Shown: in pieces, positions 1 to 9,008 of the stretch
Position numbering within the stretch: the first letter of the stretch is position 1
Layout: the number at the start of each line of letters is the position of its first letter
DNA from: Adhaeribacter sp.
Lineage (GTDB): Bacteria; Bacteroidota; Bacteroidia; Cytophagales; Hymenobacteraceae
Length of the DNA stretch: 13,799 bases
Direction: 5' to 3'
Assembly: GCA_028288395.1 (NCBI GenBank)
Contig: JAQBNV010000460.1
Span: 1-13,799 of the forward strand
Made by a program: the position numbers and the translations under genes
Notes under the pieces: model-generated
The model's database searches: none
What the model was told of the DNA's origin: nothing
The model's input: the letters and a program-made list of their open reading frames with translations, nothing else

Positions 1-3000
1 CGGGTTGCGGGTCGGTGGTGGCGTCGCGCCGCCGGCGGTTGGAGCAGCCTGCTCATTAATGGCTTTTAAAAAGCGGACCTTATTATAAAGCCGGATTAAG
101 TCGATTTTACCGGTTACGCTGGCTTCGGCGTTATTCTGGATGGAATTGCCCAATTGTAAAGTATCACTGATCAAGGCGGTCGATCCGGAGGTCCAGGTGT
201 AGCCGCTGGCAAAACGGGCATCAGCGCTTACCCAATCAGTCAGTGGAAATTTATCCAGGGGCAAACGGTAGGTCAGGGCTACAAGCTGGTCGAAATTAGT
301 AGTACGGCCCCAGTTGCGCAGATTTCTCCAAATAGCTTCGTTTTTGTATTGCAGATTGGGGTTTTCGTTATTTATTTCACCTTCGGGTTCGTCAACTACA
401 GCCCGATTGGTGGCCGTATAATCAAAAGTCAGACTTTTGGTAAGGTCCCACTTCAAATCATAAATACGGTTAAAGAAAAAGTATTTCTGAAAAGTACGTG
501 CGCTGCCCAAAGGGCTCGGCACATCGTTAAAATCCAGCCGCCGCTGCAGAAATATTTCGTTATACCGCCGGTCTAAGTCGGCCCGGAAAGCAATCCGGCT
601 GGGCAATGGCGTAAAATTAAGCTCCTGCAGAAACTTTAGGTAAGGCGATTGCAGGGGCTTTAACTTGGCTAGGGGCGTATAGTTTTTAGGCGTATTGTTA
701 TAAGTATAGGCCAACCCGCCGGTATAGCTTTTGGTGAAATCCCGGTCCGTTACAATATCGGTGCGTAATTGCTCGCTGTAAGCATACGACAGCGATAAGT
801 TCTCGATATCGTAAAGTTTTAATTTAGCATCCGGGTTCGTTTTCTCTTTCCGCACATTAAGGAGGTTGATGCTCTTGGTAGTAACCTGGGTAACTACTTC
901 CTTGCGATACTCTTCTCTTTTGGCGGGATCGGTAAATTTATTCAGCGATTGGCGCAAGGGTGTATCGGGATCCAAAGGGTCGTAACGGGGCTCCTGAATA
1001 GTGGTGCCGTACTGAATCGAAACCGGAATACGAACCCCAGATTTCTCCGGGAAAAATTTATCGGCGGCAATATTGGAGCTGATATCAAACTGTTGGGTGT
1101 TTTCGCGGGCCCGTTGGGCAACTTTCTGCTGCAACGATCCAAAACCTACCGTGGTATAACTGCCGCTGGCCGAAATGGTGGCAAAGTCAGCTAATTTAGC
1201 ATTAAGGCGGGCATTGGCAGCCCAACCGGCGGTTTTGTCAAAGTCGGCTACCCGCAATTCATCAGCCCAGATACAAACTGATTCGTCGGAGCGGTCGGGG
1301 CTACGCGGATTCAGCACGCCCAGCATTATTCCCTGAATGGAGCTAAGATCGGGATTGCCTACTACTGTAATGGTGGCGTTGTTGGGCAGATTGCGGGTCC
1401 AGGGCTGAAAAATATTAACGCCGCTGGTACGGTTCCGGTCGGCTTTAGTATCAATTAAATCCTGGAAGGCCAAATCCACAAAATTTTCCGGCATCCAGAT
1501 TTCGGAAGCCGCGTTAGCAGAATTAGGCGTTATTTTTAAAGGAATTGAATATTCGTAATAGTTCTGGGTATAATCGGTACCAATCCGGATAAAGGCTCTT
1601 ACTTCGTCGTTATTGGTGGTTTTATTGGGGCTCTGGGCGTGCAGGTAAAGCTTCAGCCTTTTGTAAATGAGCATGTCCATGGTTACGTTTTTATAAACGG
1701 CCTTGCCAAAAGAATCTTTCAAGCCGTCTACGCAAAGCTGTAGCGATTGCTCGTTTTGTTTCCGGTTTTGCAAGGTAGACGAATTGTCGCGTAACCGAAC
1801 TACGCCGGGCGGCAGCACATAAGGTATTACTGTTTCTTCCTGGGCACCATTCTCTTCAATATTTACCGTCGAAACCGAGAAATTCTGTACATCAAAATCG
1901 CAATCGCCTACGCAGGGCGCGCCGGTATCCGAGATAGAACCCATGTAACGGCGCCACTGGTTCGATACAAACTGTAAACCCAAGGTTCGTAATACTACCG
2001 GTTCCCGGAACTGAGTCAGGTACATGCGCATAAAACGAATGGATTTAAATCCATTGATGCCACCCACGTTGCCGGTAGGCTGGCGAACCGGTATCCGGAA
2101 CTGGTACCAGGTTACATTATCGCCATTAATAGGCGGCGTAACAACTTTGTCGACAATATAATTTTCGCCTACGTTTAACTGGCCTGGTTTCAGCACCATC
2201 CGGTACTCGTGGTAACGTTCTACGTCGCTTACCACGTTGTCTTTATTCAGGTCTTCTTTGTCGGGATAAGCATAAGCTGATTCTTCGCTGTTTTCGGCGG
2301 AGTTGCCTTCCATGCCGTTGTAATGCTTGTACCGGCCTAATATTTTCACATTCCGGCTATCGTATTCCCCGTTCAGGTGGTGTTTAAAGTTATCGCCCGA
2401 AGGATCACGCAGGTTGCTATAGCCCGGAATATTCCGGAAGAAAGCTTTCTCTTCGTTGTCGTTCAGGCCCTCTAAACCAATATCCTGATACTGGCGGGTA
2501 CCGGAATTATTATCGAAGGCATCGGTTACAAAAGGCAGTTTGGATACAAAACCCCAGGCGGTACGCTCAGTATCGGGTTTCCGGTCCTGGGTAACATCAA
2601 TATTAGTTTGGGTAGTAGGCAAGCCGTTTTCAAATTCGTAGCGATTCTGGTTTTTGAGTAAGTCTTCCGAAATATTACCCAGGTTTAAAATTAATTCGCC
2701 GCCGGTGGTATTAGGTTTGTCGTTGCCTTCATCATCGTTGATATTGGCCAGGCCACTGGCACTCTGGATAAACGGGTCCATGAGCCAAAACTCCAGGTAT
2801 TCGATATTGGCATTATCAAAATCATTGTCAAAACTAATTTCACGGCTAATCCCACCGTAGTTGTTAATATTCTGGCCGGGATTGTTCGGGTTTAAAAGAC
2901 GGCCATCGGCGCTGATGTTGTGGTTATAGTTATACTGCCCGCGTTCGTTCGGGTAATAAGCCAGGTCAAACGTGTACTCCGGATTATTGATGGCATCCAG

Positions 3001-5808
3001 GTCGCGGTTCCGGAAAACTTCGGTGCGGCTTACGCTTCTGGTGTAATGGTTCTTCAATACACTTTCAGTAATATTACTGGGCCGGCGGTTACCATTGCGG
3101 TAATAAATACCCTGGTCGATGGTGTACCAGGCCAGCTTGGCGCGATTATGGGCATAGGCCAGTCCGGTACCGTTTATCAGCGGGGCAGGCGTGGTGGCTA
3201 CGCGCCAGTTATTGCTATTGTAAGAGCCCGCCAGCGAAAATGCCGCTTCCGAACTTTCAAAATCATCGATGTACGAAACGCCGTCTTCGCCTTGCAGTTT
3301 GGCCCGGGCCGGTAAAAGCTGTGCAAATTCGGCGTTAAAAGTAATGGTAGAAGTTTCTTTGGTTTGTACCAGCGGAATCAGATCGGTTAGTTTGGTCAAA
3401 AACCGGGAGTCGCGGCGTAGGTTTATATCCAAACCATAGATGGTATTGTTGCTGGGCTCATCGCCTAAGCTGACGCGGTTGTTGTTGTAGGGCGTTTCGC
3501 CGAGGTGGAGCATGGTGCCCCCAAAGTTGATATCGTTGTTTATCCGGTAATCGAAACGTACGCCCAACATGGCCCGCGGCTGCGGATTAATGAGCTCGGC
3601 GCGCTCAAAATTTACTTTCAGGTTACTCGCAGAACTCAGGTAACTGGGGTTTAATATTTTTACCCGGGCCATGTTATAATCAACCTGATAATCCACGCCT
3701 TCGGTCAGGCGGGTACCGCCCGAGTAAACCGTAACGGAGCCTTCGGCGATTTGAATGCCCGGTAACGCAATTTCGTCGGAGTTACTGGCCTGGTAACGAC
3801 CTTTCAGGAAAAACTTATCTTTGTTTGTAAACTGCTGGGCATCGCTTTGCGTAAGTTCGTAAAGCTCCTGGTACACGTATTTTTCCCGCATAGCCGCTTC
3901 CTGGTCCGTAAACTTGGCGTTTAGGAAAGTGCCAAAAGGTTCTACTACCGGAAATATGATGCGGCCGTTTTCCGGGTCGATGGTAATACCAGGCAAAAAA
4001 TCGAAGTTGCCGTCGCTGGGGCGGTCGTTGTTTGTGTTTACGTTATCGAGGTTAAAAACCTCTACCAGGGGCAAGTCCCGGATGAGCTCGCCTTCTTTCA
4101 GGCTGGGATTATCTACTCCGGTTTCGTCGTCTTTGTATATAACCCGCAACTGAAAATTTTCGCGCGTCACCTGATTAGCGTTCAGCGGGTAAATATTTTT
4201 CATCATCAAATCCCAGATGGGCAGCTGCAAAGGGGCCGGATTGGTAGACCGCAGCATTTTCATGAATATTACTTCGTTCTCGCGCACGTTCTGGTAATCT
4301 TCCTGCAGTTCGCCTACCTGGTAGGTTTGTCCATTTAGGGTATATTCATAAGATACGCCCAATACCTGCTCCGGGAGCAAAGGCGTATTAAGAGAAATAT
4401 AGCCCAGCTGGGGATTGAATTTATATTCCCGCGGATCGAGGCGACGGGCGCGTACATGTTCGTAATCCAGGGTTTTTTCGAAAATATCCCGTTCCAGAAA
4501 TTCATCTACCTGATCGTTGTTGCGGGTATTGCCTGTTAAAATGCTGTACAAACGGTTCGATTTATTATCGGCAGCGCGGGTAGGAGCGGTGCCGTTCGCC
4601 AGCCGATCGTAGCGGTGCACAGCTTCCGGTTTAGCCTCGCCCAAATCCATGAAAGCAACCATGTTGCGCAGGTTTTCGGTGGTGCGGTTGTCGTTAGTAA
4701 TGTATACTTCGAGGCGACGAATGGTAATACCGGAATTAACCAGAGGCAGGTTTTGTAGAGAACGATCGTAGCGGTCCCGGAAATAATGAGCAAGGAAAAA
4801 ATGGCGATCGCGTTCGTACTGGCTGGCCCGGATTTCGAACGTGCGGTTTTGCGAACCATTCTGAATATTCACCTCGTCGGTGCGGCCGCGTACGTTGGCG
4901 GCAATGGTGGTAAGGGCTAAGCGGCCAAATTGCAGCTGCGCCTTAATCCCAAATAAATTCTGACCGCCGGTAATCAGGCTGTTATTTAAAGGCAAACTAA
5001 CGTTACCGGCTTCTACTTTCCGGATGATTTCTTCTTCATAGCCGGTGTAATCGAGCTTAATATTGTTTTCAAATTCAAAATTGGCTTTCGTATCCCAGTT
5101 GAAATTGATTTTCATCTTGTCGCCAATTTTGCCCACCACGTTCAGGGCCAGGTTCTGGTCGAATTCAAAATCGCCGATGCGCTGCTGCCGGATAGGTAAA
5201 GACTGGTTGAAATTCCGGTTAAAACGGGCGCCGAATTTTAAACCCACGGTACCGTTGGTCTGAATATCTACGGTGCTGCCCCCGAAAATGCGATCGAATA
5301 ACGGACTAACCACACTAATTTTGGGAATCAACCGTTTACTGGCCGCGCCACCGCTTTCCCCGGCCACCCCACCCTCAGATTTGGCCCGCCAGTAGTTACG
5401 GATAGACTGCTGTTGCTGATACCGCGAATATTCTTCGAAAGTCATGGTGGTGGGCGTGCGGTAATCTATTTCGCCCATGCGCTCCCGGATTTCGAACCGT
5501 TTCAGACTGTCGTCCAGGGTTACGTCCAGTTTCACGTTAGCCGGTGGGCCCAACAGCAACGGCGACTCACTGGTTTTATCGGAAAAAGGATCACCCCGTC
5601 TATCTTTAGGTTTATAGGTAGGCCGCCGGGATTTTACATACGCGGTATCAGCTACGATCGTATCTGCAAGTAAAAACTTACTCCAGTTATAAATATTTTT
5701 TTGGCTGGTACCTTCTACGGCACCCGAGTTAGTGGCCCAAACCAAAAAAGATACAATAAAAACTGAAGAAAGAACAAAATTGTTATTCCGTTTGCTCAAG
5801 CGTACCAA
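1..5808 (-). CDS. sprA: SprA, type IX secretion outer-membrane translocon (3' end cut off by the window)
   Basis: SprA forms the very large beta-barrel through which type IX secretion cargo and gliding adhesins cross the outer membrane. I translated the minus strand from 5808 to base 1 and found one continuous reading frame of about 1,936 codons. The Flavobacterium johnsoniae protein has about 2,400 residues, so roughly the last fifth lies outside. The N-terminus (VRLSKRNNNF then a hydrophobic stretch to about residue 28) reads as a signal peptide. Diagnostic family segments are GNVSLPLNNSLITG near residue 270, SYIDDFES near 845, a GFKSIRFMRMYLTQF segment near 1,250, CVGDCDFD near 1,300, and GKIDLIRLYNKVRFLK near the left edge. 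The start is the TTG at 5806-5808: the ruvA stop lies three codons upstream in the same frame, and the first in-frame ATG is more than 100 codons in, past the signal peptide. Co-transcription with ruvA is likely. Partners known for the family (PorV, plug protein) are not in the window. Confidence 0.95.
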   Translation of the reverse strand, partial: MVRLSKRNNNFVLSSVFIVSFLVWATNSGAVEGTSQKNIYNWSKFLLADTIVADTAYVKSRRPTYKPKDRRGDPFSDKTSESPLLLGPPANVKLDVTLDDSLKRFEIRERMGEIDYRTPTTMTFEEYSRYQQQQSIRNYWRAKSEGGVAGESGGAASKRLIPKISVVSPLFDRIFGGSTVDIQTNGTVGLKFGARFNRNFNQSLPIRQQRIGDFEFDQNLALNVVGKIGDKMKINFNWDTKANFEFENNIKLDYTGYEEEIIRKVEAGNVSLPLNNSLITGGQNLFGIKAQLQFGRLALTTIAANVRGRTDEVNIQNGSQNRTFEIRASQYERDRHFFLAHYFRDRYDRSLQNLPLVNSGITIRRLEVYITNDNRTTENLRNMVAFMDLGEAKPEAVHRYDRLANGTAPTRAADNKSNRLYSILTGNTRNNDQVDEFLERDIFEKTLDYEHVRARRLDPREYKFNPQLGYISLNTPLLPEQVLGVSYEYTLNGQTYQVGELQEDYQNVRENEVIFMKMLRSTNPAPLQLPIWDLMMKNIYPLNANQVTRENFQLRVIYKDDETGVDNPSLKEGELIRDLPLVEVFNLDNVNTNNDRPSDGNFDFLPGITIDPENGRIIFPVVEPFGTFLNAKFTDQEAAMREKYVYQELYELTQSDAQQFTNKDKFFLKGRYQASNSDEIALPGIQIAEGSVTVYSGGTRLTEGVDYQVDYNMARVKILNPSYLSSASNLKVNFERAELINPQPRAMLGVRFDYRINNDINFGGTMLHLGETPYNNNRVSLGDEPSNNTIYGLDINLRRDSRFLTKLTDLIPLVQTKETSTITFNAEFAQLLPARAKLQGEDGVSYIDDFESSEAAFSLAGSYNSNNWRVATTPAPLINGTGLAYAHNRAKLAWYTIDQGIYYRNGNRRPSNITESVLKNHYTRSVSRTEVFRNRDLDAINNPEYTFDLAYYPNERGQYNYNHNISADGRLLNPNNPGQNINNYGGISREISFDNDFDNANIEYLEFWLMDPFIQSASGLANINDDEGNDKPNTTGGELILNLGNISEDLLKNQNRYEFENGLPTTQTNIDVTQDRKPDTERTAWGFVSKLPFVTDAFDNNSGTRQYQDIGLEGLNDNEEKAFFRNIPGYSNLRDPSGDNFKHHLNGEYDSRNVKILGRYKHYNGMEGNSAENSEESAYAYPDKEDLNKDNVVSDVERYHEYRMVLKPGQLNVGENYIVDKVVTPPINGDNVTWYQFRIPVRQPTGNVGGINGFKSIRFMRMYLTQFREPVVLRTLGLQFVSNQWRRYMGSISDTGAPCVGDCDFDVQNFSVSTVNIEENGAQEETVIPYVLPPGVVRLRDNSSTLQNRKQNEQSLQLCVDGLKDSFGKAVYKNVTMDMLIYKRLKLYLHAQSPNKTTNNDEVRAFIRIGTDYTQNYYEYSIPLKITPNSANAASEIWMPENFVDLAFQDLIDTKADRNRTSGVNIFQPWTRNLPNNATITVVGNPDLSSIQGIMLGVLNPRSPDRSDESVCIWADELRVADFDKTAGWAANARLNAKLADFATISASGSYTTVGFGSLQQKVAQRARENTQQFDISSNIAADKFFPEKSGVRIPVSIQYGTTIQEPRYDPLDPDTPLRQSLNKFTDPAKREEYRKEVVTQVTTKSINLLNVRKEKTNPDAKLKLYDIENLSLSYAYSEQLRTDIVTDRDFTKSYTGGLAYTYNNTPKNYTPLAKLKPLQSPYLKFLQELNFTPLPSRIAFRADLDRRYNEIFLQRRLDFNDVPSPLGSARTFQKYFFFNRIYDLKWDLTKSLTFDYTATNRAVVDEPEGEINNENPNLQYKNEAIWRNLRNWGRTTNFDQLVALTYRLPLDKFPLTDWVSADARFASGYTWTSGSTALISDTLQLGNSIQNNAEASVTGKIDLIRLYNKVRFLKAINEQAAPTAGGATPPPTRNP

Positions 5809-5820
5809 TTTACTATCCTA
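5806..5820 (-). promoter_or_regulatory. Translation start region of sprA: AGGA box overlapping the ruvA stop, then TTG
   Basis: On the minus strand the ruvA stop TAG (5818-5820) overlaps an AGGA (5816-5819), followed by 7 bases and the TTG at 5806-5808. This spacing suits a Shine-Dalgarno site, which is notable because such sites are rare in Bacteroidota. It favours this TTG over the second one two codons later. The stop and the start are in the same frame, which suggests translational coupling of ruvA and sprA; that is inference. Confidence 0.5.
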
Positions 5821-6408
5821 AGATGATTTCAAAGCTAATTTGATGAGGGCCTCCACTGTGAGATGGTTACCATCCCGCTTAATGATGGTGTCCAGGGTTT
5901 TTTCGGCCACGTTGCGGGCAAACCCCAGCGTTATTAATGCTGATAACGCTTCGTTGCGGTTGGTATTGTGAGTTACCGTGTTAATATTACCAGAATCGGT
6001 AAAGGATTCCTTCTTATATTTATCTTTCAGTTCCAAAATAATGCGGTGCGCCGTTTTGGCGCCGATGCCTTTCACATTCTGGATCGTTCGCACGTCTTCC
6101 CGGACAATCGCCTGTTGAATTTCGGCCACAGTTAACGAAGAAATAATCATTAAACCGGTGCCCGGGCCAACGCCCGAAATAGATATCAGGTGCAGAAATA
6201 CAGTTTTCTCCGCCGGTTCGCTAAACCCATACAGGGTATGGGCATCTTCTTTTATATGCAGAAAAGTATGTAGTTTACAACGTTCGCCTTCAACCAGCTT
6301 ATCATAAGTATTAAGGGAAATTCTAATCTGGTATCCAACCCCATTTACATCAATAATTACGAAAGTAGGATCTTTATGGGTTAATTTGCCGTCGATATAG
6401 GCTATCAT
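5818..6408 (-). CDS. ruvA: Holliday junction branch migration protein RuvA
   Basis: RuvA binds four-way DNA junctions as a tetramer and loads the RuvB helicase, so that branch migration and RuvC cleavage can finish recombination. The product is 196 residues, the usual length. Domain I (residues 1-63) is the OB-fold, opening MIAYIDGKL with VNGVGYQI at 21-28. Domain II carries two helix-hairpin-helix motifs, SISGVGPGTG (76-85) and NVKGIGAKTAHRI (111-123). A variable linker (about 135-150) leads to the RuvB-binding domain III (about 152-196), with EALSALITLGF. The ATG at 6406-6408 begins exactly at the family's conserved N-terminus. No clear ribosome binding site is visible in the AT-rich leader. 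sprA follows after 9 bases. The maeB-ruvA-sprA order is, as I recall, conserved in many Bacteroidota. Confidence 0.95.
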   Translation of the reverse strand: MIAYIDGKLTHKDPTFVIIDVNGVGYQIRISLNTYDKLVEGERCKLHTFLHIKEDAHTLYGFSEPAEKTVFLHLISISGVGPGTGLMIISSLTVAEIQQAIVREDVRTIQNVKGIGAKTAHRIILELKDKYKKESFTDSGNINTVTHNTNRNEALSALITLGFARNVAEKTLDTIIKRDGNHLTVEALIKLALKSS

Positions 6409-6461
6409 AAATATGTTGTAATAATAATATTAATTAGCCCCCTGAACGGAGGTGTAAGTGG

Positions 6462-6492
6462 TAAAAATACAATTTTTATTTGCTCCATACAA
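6462..6492 (-). promoter_or_regulatory. Candidate Bacteroidota-type promoter for ruvA-sprA
   Basis: The minus strand carries TTG (6490-6492), 20 bases, then TATTTTTA (6462-6469). This matches the known TTG / TAnnTTTG pattern at all but the last base, with spacing inside the reported 17-23 range. It lies about 55 bases upstream of the ruvA ATG and downstream of the hairpin at 6518-6560, so it could restart transcription after that hairpin. AT-rich DNA yields such matches by chance, so this is tentative. Confidence 0.35.
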
Positions 6493-6517
6493 TGCTATTA
6501 CCAAGATATTTTACAAT

Positions 6518-6560
6518 ATTTAATTACCGGTCCGGTGAGATTACCGGCCGGTAATTAAAT
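6518..6560 (-). terminator. Strong hairpin between maeB and ruvA (terminator or attenuator)
   Basis: A 13-base arm (6518-6530) is perfectly complementary to 6548-6560. Inside it, CCGGT (6532-6536) pairs with ACCGG (6543-6547), leaving one bulged base at 6531 and a 6-base loop at 6537-6542: 18 pairs in all. It starts 95 bases past the maeB stop. The minus-strand sequence after it is AT-rich but has no clean U-run, so it is not a textbook intrinsic terminator. It could end maeB transcripts, dampen read-through into ruvA, or protect an mRNA end. The rest of the 6409-6654 gap shows only a small direct repeat (CTACTGT at 6611-6617 and 6621-6627) and the candidate promoter. Confidence 0.6.
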
Positions 6561-6654
6561 GGTAAATTGGTCCGCGCCAAGGTACATTGTTCTTTTAATA
6601 AGCCGAAATTCTACTGTTAACTACTGTCAGGCTGGGCGCAGTTTATATATTTAT

Positions 6655-8925
6655 TTAAAATTCGTTCTGGTATTTTTGTGCATCTACTACTGCAATGGCT
6701 ACCATGTTCACGATTTCGCGGGTAGAGGAGCCTAACTGTAAAATATGCACCGGCTTGCGCATTCCCATCAGTAAAGGACCGATGGTTTCCGCGCCGCCAA
6801 TTTCCTGCAATAATTTATAGGCAATATTGCCGGAGTTCAGGTCCGGAAAAATAAGGGTATTGGCACCCTTGTCGGCCAACACGCTGAAGGGGTAATGTTC
6901 TTGGAGCAGGCTTTTATTGACCGCAGTATTGGCCTGCATTTCCCCATCGATGATTAGCTTGGGGTACCGTTGACGGGCTATTTCTACTGCTTTCAGGGCT
7001 TTTGAAGGGATAGGCCCCCGATTAGAACCAAAGTTCGAATAAGAAAGCACTGCCATGCGGGGTTCGTGGTTAAAAAACCGGACGGCTCGCGCCGTTAAGC
7101 CAATTATGTCGGCCAGTTCTTCGGCAGTTGGATCCACGTTTACAGTAGTATCGGCGAAGAAATAGGGCTCTTTGCGGTTCTGGATGATATACATGCCCGC
7201 TACCTTATTTACCCCTTCTTCTACGCCAATCACGTGCAGGGCCGGCAGTATGGTTTTGGAATAATCTTTGGTTAAACCCGATATCAGCGCATCGGCCCGG
7301 TTGGTTTCTACCATCATACTGCCAAAATAATTTCGCGACAACATTAATTGCCGGGCATCAAACAAGGTCATGCCTTTTCGTTTGCGCTTCTCGTACAATA
7401 ACTGGGCGAATTCTTCGCGGAACTGGAAATCTTTGGTAGGGTCAATGATTAAGGCTTCCGATAAATCCAGGCTGTTTTCTTCCGAAATAGCTTTAATGGT
7501 TTCCCGGTTACCTAATAATATGGGTTTGGCAATATTCTGTTCAATTACGATCTGGGCCGCTTTCAGTATTTTATAATGATCCGCCTCAGCGAAAACTACT
7601 GTTTTGGGATTGGCTTTGGCTTGGGTAATAATCCGGCCCATCAGTTTCTGGTCAATGCCGATCCGTTCTTGCAACTCCTGATCATATTTTTCCCAGTTTT
7701 CAATGGCTTTCCGGGCAACCCCCGATTCCATAGCTGCCCTGGCTACAGCCGGACTAATCGTAGTTATTAGGCGTGGATCAAGTGGTTTGGGAATTAAATA
7801 TTCCCGGCCGAAGGCGATGGTATTATCGCTGTAAGCTTTGTTTACGATTTCCGGTACAGGTTCTTTGGCTAGCTCGGCCAAGGCTTTTACAGCCGCCAGT
7901 TTCATGGCTTCGTTAATTTCAGTGGCCCGCACATCCAACGCTCCCCGGAAAATGTAAGGAAACCCCAGTACGTTATTTACCTGATTCGGATGGTCGGAAC
8001 GGCCCGTGGCCATAATTAAATCTTCGCGCACCGACATGGCCAGTTCATAATCAATTTCAGGGTCAGGATTGGCCAGTGCAAAAATGATGGGATCCGCTGC
8101 CATGAGCTGCACATACGCGGGTGGCAGCACATTCCCGGCCGAAAGCCCGATAAATACATCGGCGTCGGTCATGGCTTCCTCCAGCGTTTTAATATCCCGG
8201 AGGGTTATCAACTGCGACCGGTAAATATCCAGGTCGTTGCGGTGAGCATTAATAATGCCTTCTTTATCAAATACCACCAGGTTGTTTAAATCCAGGCCCA
8301 GCGAAACGTACAATTTAATACACGAAATAGCCGCCGCGCCCGCGCCGTTTACTACTACTTTTATTTTACGGATATCTTTGTTTACAATTTCGAGGGCATT
8401 AAGTAAAGCTGCGCTGGAAATAATAGCGGTGCCGTGCTGGTCGTCGTGCATTAGCGGAATATTCATCTGCTCCCGCAAAGCCATTTCTATTTTAAAGCAC
8501 TCGGGAGCTTTTATATCTTCGAGGTTGATGCCGCCGAAGGTAGGCTCCAGGGCTTTTACAATCCGGATAAATTCATCAGGATCGGTGCAGTCTACTTCAA
8601 TGTCAAATACATCTATACCGGCAAATTTTTTAAACAAAACACCTTTCCCCTCCATCACCGGCTTAGAGGCATCGGGGCCAATATTACCTAATCCCAATAC
8701 GGCCGTCCCGTTAGAAATAACGCCCACTAAATTGCCTTTAGCGGTATATTTATACACATCCTCGGGGTTATTCGCAATTTCTTTGCAGGGTTCGGCTACG
8801 CCCGGCGAGTAGGCCAATGCCAAGTCGTACTGCGAACTTAGCATTTTCGTCGGTACCACTTCTATTTTGCCAGGCTGGCCCAACATGTGGTAATTTAAAG
8901 CGTCCTGTTTGTTTACTTTAATCAT
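6655..8925 (-). CDS. maeB: NADP-dependent malic enzyme with C-terminal phosphotransacetylase-like domain
   Basis: The enzyme oxidatively decarboxylates malate to pyruvate and CO2, usually making NADPH, and links the TCA cycle to pyruvate and biosynthesis. The 756-residue length is typical of MaeB-type fusions. The malic N-terminal domain contains YSPGVAEPC (39-47), with the catalytic tyrosine at 39, then GKGVLFKKFAGID (93-105) with the catalytic lysine region, and the metal-binding acids in LEDIKAPE (135-142) and HDDQHGTA (160-167). The dinucleotide-binding fold has VVNGAGAAA (191-199) and ALANPDPEI (283-291). Residues from about 430 to 756 form a phosphate acetyl/butyryltransferase domain (VVFAEADHYKI, 443-453), which in characterised MaeB proteins senses acetyl-CoA rather than acting as an enzyme. 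NADP preference is inferred from the family. A terminator lies 41 bases upstream, so maeB should have its own promoter; TACATTTC at 8956-8963 resembles a -7 box but lacks a partner TTG. Confidence 0.96.
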   Translation of the reverse strand: MIKVNKQDALNYHMLGQPGKIEVVPTKMLSSQYDLALAYSPGVAEPCKEIANNPEDVYKYTAKGNLVGVISNGTAVLGLGNIGPDASKPVMEGKGVLFKKFAGIDVFDIEVDCTDPDEFIRIVKALEPTFGGINLEDIKAPECFKIEMALREQMNIPLMHDDQHGTAIISSAALLNALEIVNKDIRKIKVVVNGAGAAAISCIKLYVSLGLDLNNLVVFDKEGIINAHRNDLDIYRSQLITLRDIKTLEEAMTDADVFIGLSAGNVLPPAYVQLMAADPIIFALANPDPEIDYELAMSVREDLIMATGRSDHPNQVNNVLGFPYIFRGALDVRATEINEAMKLAAVKALAELAKEPVPEIVNKAYSDNTIAFGREYLIPKPLDPRLITTISPAVARAAMESGVARKAIENWEKYDQELQERIGIDQKLMGRIITQAKANPKTVVFAEADHYKILKAAQIVIEQNIAKPILLGNRETIKAISEENSLDLSEALIIDPTKDFQFREEFAQLLYEKRKRKGMTLFDARQLMLSRNYFGSMMVETNRADALISGLTKDYSKTILPALHVIGVEEGVNKVAGMYIIQNRKEPYFFADTTVNVDPTAEELADIIGLTARAVRFFNHEPRMAVLSYSNFGSNRGPIPSKALKAVEIARQRYPKLIIDGEMQANTAVNKSLLQEHYPFSVLADKGANTLIFPDLNSGNIAYKLLQEIGGAETIGPLLMGMRKPVHILQLGSSTREIVNMVAIAVVDAQKYQNEF

Positions 8926-8966
8926 ACTGCTCTTTTTACTTGCTGATTCACGATGGAAATGTAAAC

Positions 8967-8991
8967 AAAAAACTCAGGTGAGATGCCTGAG
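8967..8991 (-). terminator. Intrinsic terminator downstream of mltD
   Basis: On the minus strand a 6-base-pair GC-rich stem (CTCAGG / CCTGAG, 8986-8991 with 8973-8978) encloses a 7-base loop and is followed directly by six T residues (8967-8972). This is the canonical rho-independent layout. It lies about 60 bases past the mltD stop and upstream of maeB, so it should separate the tatA-tatA-gatA-mltD transcript from maeB. A short A-run on the other flank gives the opposite strand some terminator character too, although no plus-strand gene needs one. Confidence 0.75.
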
Positions 8992-9008
8992 ATTTTGGAT
9001 GGGCTAAG

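Noticed and set aside
4536..4859. 107-codon open frame on the minus strand
   Set aside because: It overlaps sprA out of frame on the same strand, where the sprA frame gives clear family segments.
349..5673. Several plus-strand open frames of 60-130 codons across the left 5.7 kb
   Set aside because: All are antisense to the continuous sprA frame on the minus strand and none has recognisable features.
1..5808. Possible frameshift or decay in sprA, since the gene shows no closed reading frame in the window
   Set aside because: Translation from the TTG at 5808 down to base 1 stays open and keeps family-like sequence throughout; the frame is unclosed only because the stop lies beyond the left edge.
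6561..6654. Possible small RNA or tRNA between the maeB stop and the hairpin
   Set aside because: No cloverleaf or stable fold apart from 4-pair stems, and only a 7-base direct repeat.
8255..8812. 185-codon open frame on the plus strand
   Set aside because: It lies entirely antisense to the conserved malic enzyme domain of maeB; its composition follows from the codons of the real gene, and it matches no family I recognise.
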